Below, piece by piece: positions 1 through 5,464 of a DNA stretch of 5,464 nucleotides; position 1 is the first letter of the stretch, and every line of letters begins with the position of its first letter. Origin of the DNA: Desulfobacterales bacterium (GTDB lineage Bacteria; Desulfobacterota; Dissulfuribacteria; Dissulfuribacterales; JAMONC01). Position numbers and translations under genes: made by a program. The DNA is taken from NCBI GenBank assembly GCA_027066725.1, contig JAMONC010000351.1, forward strand, positions 1-5,464, written 5' to 3'. The notes beneath the pieces are model-generated. The model searched no databases, had not been told where the DNA came from, and saw nothing but the letters and a program-made list of their open reading frames with translations.

Positions 1-16
1 GGTAAAGGAAATAAAG

Positions 17-92
17 TGGAGCCGGCAGTCGGACTTGAACCGACGACCTGCTGATTACGAATCAGCTGCTCTACCAACTGAGCTATGCCGGC
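17..92 (-). tRNA. tRNA-Thr, anticodon CGU
   Basis: Read on the minus strand this folds as a complete 76-base tRNA. The 7-bp acceptor stem pairs GCCGGCA with TGCCGGC, the D arm carries AGTTGGTA, the 5-bp anticodon stem is GCTGA/TCAGC around the loop TTCGTAA, and the T arm is GTCGG-TTCAAGT-CCGAC. The anticodon CGT lies at 57-59 and reads the threonine codon ACG. The 3' CCA is encoded (17-19), and the discriminator base is U. All stems pair without mismatch, so it should be functional. It lies 45 bases downstream of the ubiD stop on the same strand, so it could be read through from that operon or use its own promoter. Confidence 0.97.
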
Positions 93-118
93 TTAAGCTT
101 TTTAAAAAATAATAAAGA

Positions 119-127
119 GTTATAACA
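119..127 (-). promoter_or_regulatory. Candidate extended -10 promoter for tRNA-Thr
   Basis: On the minus strand the sequence TGTTATAAC matches an extended -10 element (TGn followed by TATAAT) at all but the last base. Initiation about seven bases downstream would give a leader of roughly 20 bases before the tRNA. No good -35 hexamer sits at the usual distance, which extended -10 promoters can tolerate. In DNA this AT-rich such a match can arise by chance, so this is only a candidate. Confidence 0.35.
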
Positions 128-137
128 AAAGCAATAT

Positions 138-1979
138 TTAATATAATCCATGTAGTGGCTGTCCTGGAGCGGCTAACGACTCCACCTTTTCTTTTATTTT
201 TGGATCTTCTTCTAATACAGGCGGAATATGAGGTTTTAGCCTAGCATCTATTAAAATAGCATGTCTTGCTCCCCAATGTTTACAGTTTTTAATTTCTCCA
301 ATTGCATAAATATCTTTAGATGGATCAGACCTTGTAAATGTAACCCACAAAAAATTAGAAAGATTCCTTGCACAAAATTCTGAATCATCAACAAGTATAA
401 TAAGAGGAAAACCATTTAATTGTTCTCCTATCTCTTCCATCTTATTACAAAGATTAATTATGTTAGGATCGCTACAAGCACTGTAATCCTTACAAGGAGG
501 TGCTTTAATACATAATACTCCATTAAAAACAACTCTAGGATCAGAAAAGCCTCTTGGTAGCTTAAGACTTTGAGGAATATCTCTAGCTAATTTTCTTTTT
601 TTTCTTCCAGCGGCTGCAAGAACTAATTTTGATCCCTTATTAAATTCACCGCCAGTATAGTCTAGAGTATCTGTATTGGTACTTGTAATAAAATGTAAAT
701 CTTTAGAAAGATCTATGCGTTCTAATACATGTATAAAAAATGCTTGTACGTCATTTATATCAAGTGAAGGATTATCTTCATGTGCACAAATAAAGAGATA
801 TTTTGCAAGACTAAGTTGTCCTTGACCTAAAAGAGCCATTGCCTGTGTAATAATCTCTCTAGGCTCTCTTTCTTCATAAGGGACATATCTTTCAGAGCCT
901 ATGGCTAAAAGAAGGGGATGTACACCTGCCTTATCTACAGCATGTACAGCCTTTATTCCAGATACTAGCTCTGGTACTAAAGGAGCTGTAAGCTCATGGA
1001 TTATTTTCCCAAATTCCGTATCTTCTTGAGGAGGTCTTCCCACAGAAGTAAATGGCCATATAGCATCTTTTCTAGCATATACATACTTTACTTTTAAAAC
1101 AGGAAATGTATGTACAAGGCTATAATATCCCAAATGATCGCCAAAGGGTCCTTCAGGAAGTATTTTTCTGTCAACTTCACCTACAATACAAAAGTCTGCC
1201 TCTGCTGGTATTGGTAACATAGAATCTAGATGAATCATCTTTATCCTATGTCCAGCTAATAAACATGCAAAAAGTATTTCTGGAACTCCATGAGGAAGAG
1301 GCATGATAGCAGCTAAAGTAAGAGCAGGTGGACCTCCCACAAACACATTAACCTTTAATGGTTTGTTTAGGGCTAAGGCCTCTTGATGATGAATACCTAT
1401 GCCTCTATGAATCTGATAGTGAAGTCCAGCTTCCTGATCTTTTTGATATTTACCCCCAGATATCTGTATCCTATACATGCCCATATTAGATTTTGAAAAG
1501 CCTGGCTTTAATGGGCTTTCTGAATATACTATGGGAAGCGTAATAAATGCTCCACCGTCAAGAGGCCAAGATTTTATCTGAGGTAAGTCTGAAAGTTTTA
1601 TTTTTCTATCTAAGATAGGTCCCTTTGAAACCTTTTTAGGATAGATGTGTGACAATAAACTAGTTAGCTTAAAAAGCATTTTAGGATTCCTTAATAATTG
1701 CCCAATACCATTTGCTTTTGTCTCAAAGAGACGTTTTATATCTTCTAAAGTATCCCTAAAAATAAAATGTATTCGTCTTTGAGTACCAAAAAGATTTGCA
1801 ACAACAGGGAAATTACAACCCTTTACTTTTGTAAATAAAACAGCAGGCGCCTTTGATCTATAAAGTCTTCTTTGAATTGCAGGAATTTCTTGATTAGGGT
1901 CTAACTCTATATCAACCCTTATAAGCTCTCCCCGTGCTTCAAGAGATTTAATACATTGGGAGAGATTCTTATATCCCAT
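138..1979 (-). CDS. ubiD: UbiD family (prenyl-FMN-dependent) decarboxylase, long form
   Basis: This 613-residue cytoplasmic protein belongs to the UbiD family, reversible (de)carboxylases that use prenylated FMN made by UbiX. Residues seen at the places expected from Fdc1/UbiD are N165 and R170 in NMGMYR, H191 in HYQIHRG, E234 in GVPE, and E276 and D281 in the signature EGPFGDHLGYY. Metal, cofactor and acid-base positions therefore look intact. It is about 115 residues longer than E. coli UbiD (497). The extra length includes a C-terminal part with cysteines at 490, 496, 502 and 511. Forms of about 600 residues are common in anaerobes and are often annotated as menaquinone decarboxylases of the futalosine route (MqnL-like). 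A role on another aromatic acid cannot be excluded, and no ubiX or mqn gene is visible here. The ATG start lies 11 bases after the upstream stop, with a weak AGAGTAGA ribosome-binding site that overlaps that stop codon. The family call is firm; the substrate is inferred. Confidence 0.93.
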   Translation of the reverse strand: MGYKNLSQCIKSLEARGELIRVDIELDPNQEIPAIQRRLYRSKAPAVLFTKVKGCNFPVVANLFGTQRRIHFIFRDTLEDIKRLFETKANGIGQLLRNPKMLFKLTSLLSHIYPKKVSKGPILDRKIKLSDLPQIKSWPLDGGAFITLPIVYSESPLKPGFSKSNMGMYRIQISGGKYQKDQEAGLHYQIHRGIGIHHQEALALNKPLKVNVFVGGPPALTLAAIMPLPHGVPEILFACLLAGHRIKMIHLDSMLPIPAEADFCIVGEVDRKILPEGPFGDHLGYYSLVHTFPVLKVKYVYARKDAIWPFTSVGRPPQEDTEFGKIIHELTAPLVPELVSGIKAVHAVDKAGVHPLLLAIGSERYVPYEEREPREIITQAMALLGQGQLSLAKYLFICAHEDNPSLDINDVQAFFIHVLERIDLSKDLHFITSTNTDTLDYTGGEFNKGSKLVLAAAGRKKRKLARDIPQSLKLPRGFSDPRVVFNGVLCIKAPPCKDYSACSDPNIINLCNKMEEIGEQLNGFPLIILVDDSEFCARNLSNFLWVTFTRSDPSKDIYAIGEIKNCKHWGARHAILIDARLKPHIPPVLEEDPKIKEKVESLAAPGQPLHGLY

Positions 1980-1990
1980 TTATTTCTACT

Positions 1991-3946
1991 CTATTCTGGT
2001 AGAACCAGAACCTCTCCTGGATGGATAGTAGTATTTTTATCTATTTTATTAGCTTTTAATAACTTAACTAAAGGTATGCCCTTTCTTCTAGCAATAGCAG
2101 ACAAACTATCTCCTGGTTTTACATAATAAGTATGTTTTGCCTCTCTCACTCTAATATGAATATGTCTGTGAGGATGAGCTTTTATTATCAAAACTTGTCC
2201 AACATGTAATCTTGGAGAACTTAAATGATTAATTGCCATTAAAGTTTTTATTGTAGTTCCAAATCTTTTAGCAATTAACCATAAGTTATCACCTTTTTTA
2301 ACTACATAGGTACTAGTCTTTTTAAGACTTGATAAATAAACCAAGCTTGGATACTTCCTTCTACCTAAAGGAATACGAAGTTTTTGTCCTACTCGTATAA
2401 GATCTGTACGTCTTAAATGATTAGCTAAAGCTATAGCTCTTATTGTTGTATGAAATCTTAAAGCTATAAGGGAAAGAGTTTCACCCGGTTCTACCCTATG
2501 CCATACAATTTGACACATAGGAGGTGACCATGCAGGAAGTTTATCTAATTTCGCCTCTAATATTTTCCCATCCCCCTTAGGCACTCTAAGCTGATAATTA
2601 TCTGGAGGAGTAACTTGATATCTTAATTCAGGATTTAGCTTACATAAGGTTTCAAACGGTACATTTAAAACTTTTGCAATAGTTCTAAGACTTAGCTGTT
2701 TATCTATATTGACAATGTCAAATTGTAATGGTGGATTAGGATCTCCAAGGTCAAAACCATACTTTTTAGGATTCTTAAGTATTTGTAATACAGCTAAAAA
2801 TTTTGGCACATACTGGGCTGTTTCTTGAGGTAATTTATCATATAAATCCCAGAAGTTATCTAAGTAACTAACTCTTTGTGAGCGAATAACTCGTAAAACA
2901 GCCCCTTCTCCACAGTTATAAGCAGCTAAAACTGTAGTCCAATCTCCAAATATTTGATGTAATTCATTTAAATATGCAATCGCAGCCTTTGTGGATTTAA
3001 CAGGATCCATTCGTTCATCAATCCAAGTATTCCTCGTAAGTCCAAATTTATATCCTGTAGAAGGGATAAACTGCCACAACCCCAACGCCCTTGCATGAGA
3101 CATTGCTCTAACCTTAAACCCACTCTCTATAAGGGGTAACCAAGAAAGCTCTGTAGGAAGCCCCGCCTGTTTTAAAAGCTTTACAATCATTGGCCTATAA
3201 ATACCAGATCTTTTATATGCCTCTATAAAGAAACGCCTTTCTGGTCCTTGAAATCTCTTTATCTCTTGCTCTACATATTTATTCATTGTAAGAGGGATGG
3301 CATTGTGATTGCCTAAAACAGCAGTACACCTTGATGCATGAATCTCTAAAACTCTTTTTGAGATCATGAATCTTATATCATCTTTTTGCTGAATTAGTTG
3401 TGGATCATCATCTGTATGTACCTTTAAGATAAGGGAATATGCCTGATCTAATGCCTCTATTGCCTTATCTAAATCCCCTCTTTGCCAAAGGTCTTGAGCT
3501 ACTTGACAATAATCAAGCGCATTATCTAAGAGGGCCTGTTCCTCATTCTTTTGAATTTTAGTAAGCTGTTCATGAGAACCAAAATTAACTGGTTGGGACT
3601 TTATATCTGTATCATTTGCAGCAATAGCACATAATTTATTTTCATTGTTAGAATTAGAGGCTTTTTCTGAGGGGTGTTCTTTACTTAAAACTTTAGGTTG
3701 TTCTAGCCTACCTACACTAACTCTGTTTGCACTGGAGTTATTAGTATAGGTAATATTATCTTTTACTTTAATTTTATTCTTCTCACTTACTGACTTTATA
3801 TTTTGATTTCCTATATCAGAAGATGTGGAAATATGTTGGGGGGCACAGGCACTTAACAGCCAAATTACTAACAAACTTACTACCCAAAACAATGAATTTC
3901 TATTCACCAATTTTTCACCCTTAATATCCATTTTTTTCTTCTTCAT
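1991..3946 (-). CDS. mltD: MltD-like membrane-bound lytic murein transglycosylase, lipoprotein with LysM domains
   Basis: This 651-residue protein cleaves peptidoglycan glycan strands non-hydrolytically in the periplasm. It has a lysine-rich N-terminus, a hydrophobic segment and the lipobox LSAC, with the lipidated cysteine at 34. Alanine follows it, which favours the outer membrane in enterobacterial sorting. Next come a polar Ser/Asn/Lys linker (about 35-140) and a TPR-like helical stretch (143-175). The SLT domain (about 235-375) carries catalytic E274 in IESGF, GLWQFIPSTG and AAYNCGEG, matching family 1D (MltD). A degenerate LysM-like unit (408-455) and three clear LysM domains (481-528, 545-590, 605-651) bind glycan. 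E. coli MltD is shorter (452 residues, two LysM). Numbering is from the ATG at 3946. A TTG at 3967 (AAAGG eight bases upstream) and a GTG at 3907 (strong upstream AAGGGTGA) are alternatives, and all keep the lipobox. ubiD follows after 11 bases, suggesting co-transcription. The family assignment is secure; the start is not. Confidence 0.93.
   Translation of the reverse strand: MKKKKMDIKGEKLVNRNSLFWVVSLLVIWLLSACAPQHISTSSDIGNQNIKSVSEKNKIKVKDNITYTNNSSANRVSVGRLEQPKVLSKEHPSEKASNSNNENKLCAIAANDTDIKSQPVNFGSHEQLTKIQKNEEQALLDNALDYCQVAQDLWQRGDLDKAIEALDQAYSLILKVHTDDDPQLIQQKDDIRFMISKRVLEIHASRCTAVLGNHNAIPLTMNKYVEQEIKRFQGPERRFFIEAYKRSGIYRPMIVKLLKQAGLPTELSWLPLIESGFKVRAMSHARALGLWQFIPSTGYKFGLTRNTWIDERMDPVKSTKAAIAYLNELHQIFGDWTTVLAAYNCGEGAVLRVIRSQRVSYLDNFWDLYDKLPQETAQYVPKFLAVLQILKNPKKYGFDLGDPNPPLQFDIVNIDKQLSLRTIAKVLNVPFETLCKLNPELRYQVTPPDNYQLRVPKGDGKILEAKLDKLPAWSPPMCQIVWHRVEPGETLSLIALRFHTTIRAIALANHLRRTDLIRVGQKLRIPLGRRKYPSLVYLSSLKKTSTYVVKKGDNLWLIAKRFGTTIKTLMAINHLSSPRLHVGQVLIIKAHPHRHIHIRVREAKHTYYVKPGDSLSAIARRKGIPLVKLLKANKIDKNTTIHPGEVLVLPE
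1994..2506 (-). repeat. Three tandem LysM-coding units
   Basis: Within the transglycosylase, three LysM domains follow one another at about 2363-2506, 2177-2314 and 1994-2134. Each opens with a [VY]xV/HRVxxGD/E[TNS]L-type strand (HRVEPGETL, YVVKKGDNL, YYVKPGDSL) and closes with a GQ/GE-x-L-x-I/L strand. They have diverged well beyond recent duplication. The linker between the second and third units carries alternating histidines. The role is carbohydrate (N-acetylglucosamine) binding, anchoring the enzyme to the cell wall. Confidence 0.88.
3915..3922 (-). promoter_or_regulatory. Strong Shine-Dalgarno-like AAGGGTGA inside the annotated mltD start region
   Basis: On the minus strand AAGGGTGA ends seven bases before an in-frame GTG at 3907-3905. 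It is a better match to the anti-Shine-Dalgarno sequence than anything before the ATG at 3946. Starting at this GTG would give a 20-residue signal peptide (VNRNSLFWVV...LLSA) before the lipobox cysteine, a usual length for lipoproteins. This site decides between start choices, but the sequence alone does not settle it. Confidence 0.4.
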
Positions 3947-3957
3947 ATCAGCGTTCG

Positions 3958-3986
3958 TACCTATCAAGATATTGGCCTTTTGTCAA
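3958..3986 (-). promoter_or_regulatory. Possible promoter for mltD-ubiD (consensus -35, weak -10)
   Basis: A perfect TTGACA lies at 3981-3986 on the minus strand. At the ideal 17-base spacing the -10 position reads TAGGTA, which keeps only the first two bases of TATAAT. If it is used, transcription would begin near 3951. The TTG at 3967 would then lie outside the message, and the ATG at 3946 or the GTG at 3907 would be the start. The poor -10 makes this tentative. Confidence 0.3.
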
Positions 3987-4019
3987 GTAAATCGGCACAA
4001 TAAAGCTTAAATATCAAAA

Positions 4020-4045
4020 TTTTTTGCTTAAAGTTAAGCAAAAAA
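4020..4045. repeat. AT-rich inverted repeat in the thiE-mltD gap
   Basis: An 11-bp perfect stem (TTTTTTGCTTA pairing with TAAGCAAAAAA) encloses the four-base loop AAGT. On the minus strand it is followed by four T residues, so it might act as a weak terminator after thiE. The stem has only two G-C pairs, and its longest T run precedes the stem rather than following it. It is therefore not a canonical intrinsic terminator in either direction. A protein-binding site is the other reading. Confidence 0.5.
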
Positions 4046-4098
4046 AATGCCACTACTATTTAAAAATTTTTTTAGAAATTAATTGAATTTTTTTAAGA

Positions 4099-4114
4099 TA
4101 ATATCTGGATATTA
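4099..4114. repeat. Palindrome TAATATC-TG-GATATTA overlapping the thiE stop
   Basis: Two perfect 7-base arms are separated by two bases, and the right arm ends in the thiE stop codon (4112-4114). No T run follows on either strand in the position a terminator needs. As DNA it has the symmetry of a dimeric regulator site; as RNA only a short AU hairpin with a four-base loop could form. Chance is a real possibility in sequence this AT-rich. Confidence 0.4.
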
Positions 4115-4774
4115 AAAAAATTCTTGAATAATCCTCTTAAGTTCCTTTGTCGCTAAAAAAGGATCATTAGATCCCAAAATTGCAGAAATTACAGAAAAAC
4201 CCTTAGCACCTGCCTTTAAAACATCTACAGCATTTCTTTTATTAATACCTCCTAAAGCAACTATAGGGATATTAGAAAACCTACAAACCTCTTTAAGTTT
4301 ATTTAGCCCCTGTGGGCTACCATATTTTGCCTTACTTTTAGTATAAAAAATAGGACTAAAAGTTAAAAAATCTGCACCACTATTTTGCTCTTTTTTAACT
4401 TCTTCTAGAAAATGGGTTGACCTTCCAATTAAAGCGTTTTCCCCTAATAATTCCCTTGCAATATGTGTAGGAAGCCCACTACTTGGAAGATGTACACCAT
4501 CTGCCTTAATAGCCAAGGCAATATCTATCCTATCATTTATTAAAAATATTGTTCCATACTTAGTTGTAAGATCCTTAACTTTTTTACTGAGTCTGAAAAG
4601 ACTCACTGTGTCTAAATCTTTCTCTCTAAGTTGAACAATATCTACCCCCGCTTTTAATGCGCCTTCAAGAGCATTTAAAAACTCTTTTTCATTTTGAAAA
4701 AGTTTTCTATTAGTTATGAGATATAGAAAACCACTTTTTGCTAACCTACTAATATTGGATCCCAATCCTTCCAT
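4112..4774 (-). CDS. thiE: Thiamine phosphate synthase (thiamine-phosphate pyrophosphorylase)
   Basis: This 220-residue cytoplasmic TIM-barrel enzyme couples HMP pyrophosphate with thiazole phosphate to give thiamine phosphate and pyrophosphate. Seen in order: LYLITNR (17-23, first strand), VQLREKD (47-53; Q48, R50, K52 bind pyrophosphate), LINDR (78-82; N80, D81), ADGVHL (91-96; D92 and H95), GRSTH (117-121; S119), the phosphate loop SPIFYTKSK (140-148) and ALGGI (173-177). The length is normal for the family. The loop has Ser where many ThiE proteins have the second Thr of TxTK, and the usual Gln after GVHLG is absent (HLPSSG). These are conservative or known types of variation, so ThiE is preferred over TenI, which lacks most of the pyrophosphate site. 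The ATG start lies 34 bases inside thiH, so translation is probably coupled. The nearest upstream ribosome-binding sequence (AAGGG) is rather distant. Confidence 0.93.
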   Translation of the reverse strand: MEGLGSNISRLAKSGFLYLITNRKLFQNEKEFLNALEGALKAGVDIVQLREKDLDTVSLFRLSKKVKDLTTKYGTIFLINDRIDIALAIKADGVHLPSSGLPTHIARELLGENALIGRSTHFLEEVKKEQNSGADFLTFSPIFYTKSKAKYGSPQGLNKLKEVCRFSNIPIVALGGINKRNAVDVLKAGAKGFSVISAILGSNDPFLATKELKRIIQEFF

Positions 4775-5464
4775 ACTGGCTCATATCCCTTTTTTCTTAT
4801 AACCGCACATACCTCCTCTGGACTTCTTGTATCTTCAATCTCAAATTGTTCTGTAGATTCTGGATGAGTAACATAACCTCCAGGAGAAGTCTTTGACCCT
4901 GCACTCATTTGTGTAATTCCTAAAGGAATAAGATTATCTCTTAATTGAGGACCTTCTCTTGTTGATATCACAAGGCCAACATCTGGCATAAGAATTCTCA
5001 TAGCACAAATAAGTTGCACTAAATCTCTATCAGAAACAGGGCAAGGAGGACTAAACCCTCCTGCAGCAGGCCTTAATCTAGGAAATGAAATTGTTATATG
5101 GGACTTCCAATAGTGCTTAGCAAGATAAAGTGCATGTAACCCCAAAAAAAATGCATCAACTCTAAAGTCACAAAGCCCTAACAAAACACCAAGACCTATA
5201 CGTCTCATACCTGCTTTAGCTCCACGTTCTGGTGCACCAAGTCTGAACTCATAATTACTTTTTGGGCCTCTAGGATGCATTTCTTTATATATTCCCCTAT
5301 CATATGTTTCTTGATAAACAGTGAGGCCATCTACTCCAATATCTACCATACGTTTATAACCACCTAAATTCATAGGAAAAACTTCAATAGAAACCGAACT
5401 AAACAGGTGCCTAATACGCTTAATAGCTGCCTCTAAATAATCTAGACCTGCGTTTTTAGGATGC
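4741..5464 (-). CDS. thiH: 2-iminoacetate synthase ThiH, C-terminal part (5' end outside window)
   Basis: ThiH is a radical SAM tyrosine lyase. It splits tyrosine into p-cresol and 2-iminoacetate (dehydroglycine), which ThiG uses to build the thiamine thiazole. The frame stays open to the window edge, so the ATG at 5373 is an internal methionine: the codons before it read SIEVFP, matching the family's EVFPM segment. 240 residues are visible. They include GLTVYQETYD (46-55), RRIGLGVLLGL (87-97), SFPRLRPAAGG (126-136), STREGPQLRDNL (167-178), SAGSKTSPGGY (187-197) and the C-terminal WKDWDPILVG. About 130-140 N-terminal residues, including the CxxxCxxC that binds the 4Fe-4S cluster, should lie beyond 5464. 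The protein ends right after the DWD motif without the extra cysteine-bearing domain of HydG, which supports ThiH. thiG and thiS probably lie upstream, but this cannot be seen. Confidence 0.94.
   Translation of the reverse strand, partial: HPKNAGLDYLEAAIKRIRHLFSSVSIEVFPMNLGGYKRMVDIGVDGLTVYQETYDRGIYKEMHPRGPKSNYEFRLGAPERGAKAGMRRIGLGVLLGLCDFRVDAFFLGLHALYLAKHYWKSHITISFPRLRPAAGGFSPPCPVSDRDLVQLICAMRILMPDVGLVISTREGPQLRDNLIPLGITQMSAGSKTSPGGYVTHPESTEQFEIEDTRSPEEVCAVIRKKGYEPVWKDWDPILVG

Noticed and set aside
3825..4010. 61-codon open frame on the plus strand
   Set aside because: It lies mostly antisense to the signal-peptide end of mltD. The hydrophobic FFFFF run is the complement of the lysine codons, and no ribosome-binding site or recognisable protein feature supports it.
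4020..4045. Canonical Rho-independent terminator
   Set aside because: The stem has only two G-C pairs, and the longest T run precedes rather than follows it; only four T residues follow on the minus strand.
3968..4111. TPP riboswitch or other structured RNA leader in the gap
   Set aside because: No CUGAGA-type thi-box core or GC-bearing helices are visible. A TPP riboswitch for this operon would lie upstream of the thi genes, outside the window.
4112..4774. TenI-type thiazole tautomerase instead of ThiE
   Set aside because: The pyrophosphate-binding QLREK and IND motifs and the phosphate loop of ThiE are present, and the context is a thi operon.
4741..5373. Reading thiH as a complete 210-residue protein starting at ATG 5373
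   Set aside because: The frame continues upstream to the window edge with family-typical sequence (SIEVFP), so this is a gene cut by the window, not a truncated gene.
4741..5464. HydG, the [FeFe]-hydrogenase maturase related to ThiH
   Set aside because: HydG carries an extra C-terminal domain with a second iron-sulfur cluster. This protein ends after the DWD motif and is followed directly by thiE.
1..5464. CRISPR array, insertion sequence, prophage or defence genes
   Set aside because: No regularly spaced direct repeats, transposase or integrase motifs, or unassigned genes were seen; all the coding sequence is explained by known families.

Overview
The window is an AT-rich stretch of bacterial chromosome with every gene on the minus strand. 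In transcription order (right to left) it holds the 3' part of thiH, then thiE, a 144-base AT-rich gap, a lipoprotein lytic transglycosylase of the MltD type, a long UbiD-family decarboxylase, and a tRNA-Thr(CGU). No mobile element, CRISPR array, phage gene or defence gene is visible. It reads as an ordinary housekeeping region rather than an accessory island.

Organism: the sequence points to a low-GC, Gram-negative, probably anaerobic bacterium. The transglycosylase is an outer-membrane-type lipoprotein. The thiazole half of thiamine is made with the oxygen-sensitive tyrosine lyase ThiH rather than the oxidase ThiO. The roughly 600-residue UbiD homologue is of a kind often seen in anaerobes that use menaquinone. 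A Desulfobacterota, Thermodesulfobacteriota or related lineage would fit, but this is inference and no gene here fixes the taxon.

Layout: (1) 4741-5464, thiH, cut by the window edge, and 4112-4774, thiE. The two overlap by 34 bases and form the end of a thiamine operon. ThiH makes 2-iminoacetate for the thiazole, and ThiE joins thiazole phosphate to the pyrimidine to give thiamine phosphate. (2) 3968-4111, a very AT-rich gap with two inverted repeats, spaced A/T tracts and a possible promoter. (3) 1991-3946, an mltD-like gene whose stop lies 11 bases before the start of (4) 138-1979, ubiD. The spacing suggests one transcript although the two functions are not obviously related. (5) 17-92, tRNA-Thr, with a plausible extended -10 promoter of its own just after ubiD.

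The points most worth a second look are an alternating-histidine linker between the last two LysM domains of the transglycosylase, the uncertain start of that gene, and the cysteine-containing C-terminal extension of the UbiD protein. None of these amounts to evidence for a new biological system.
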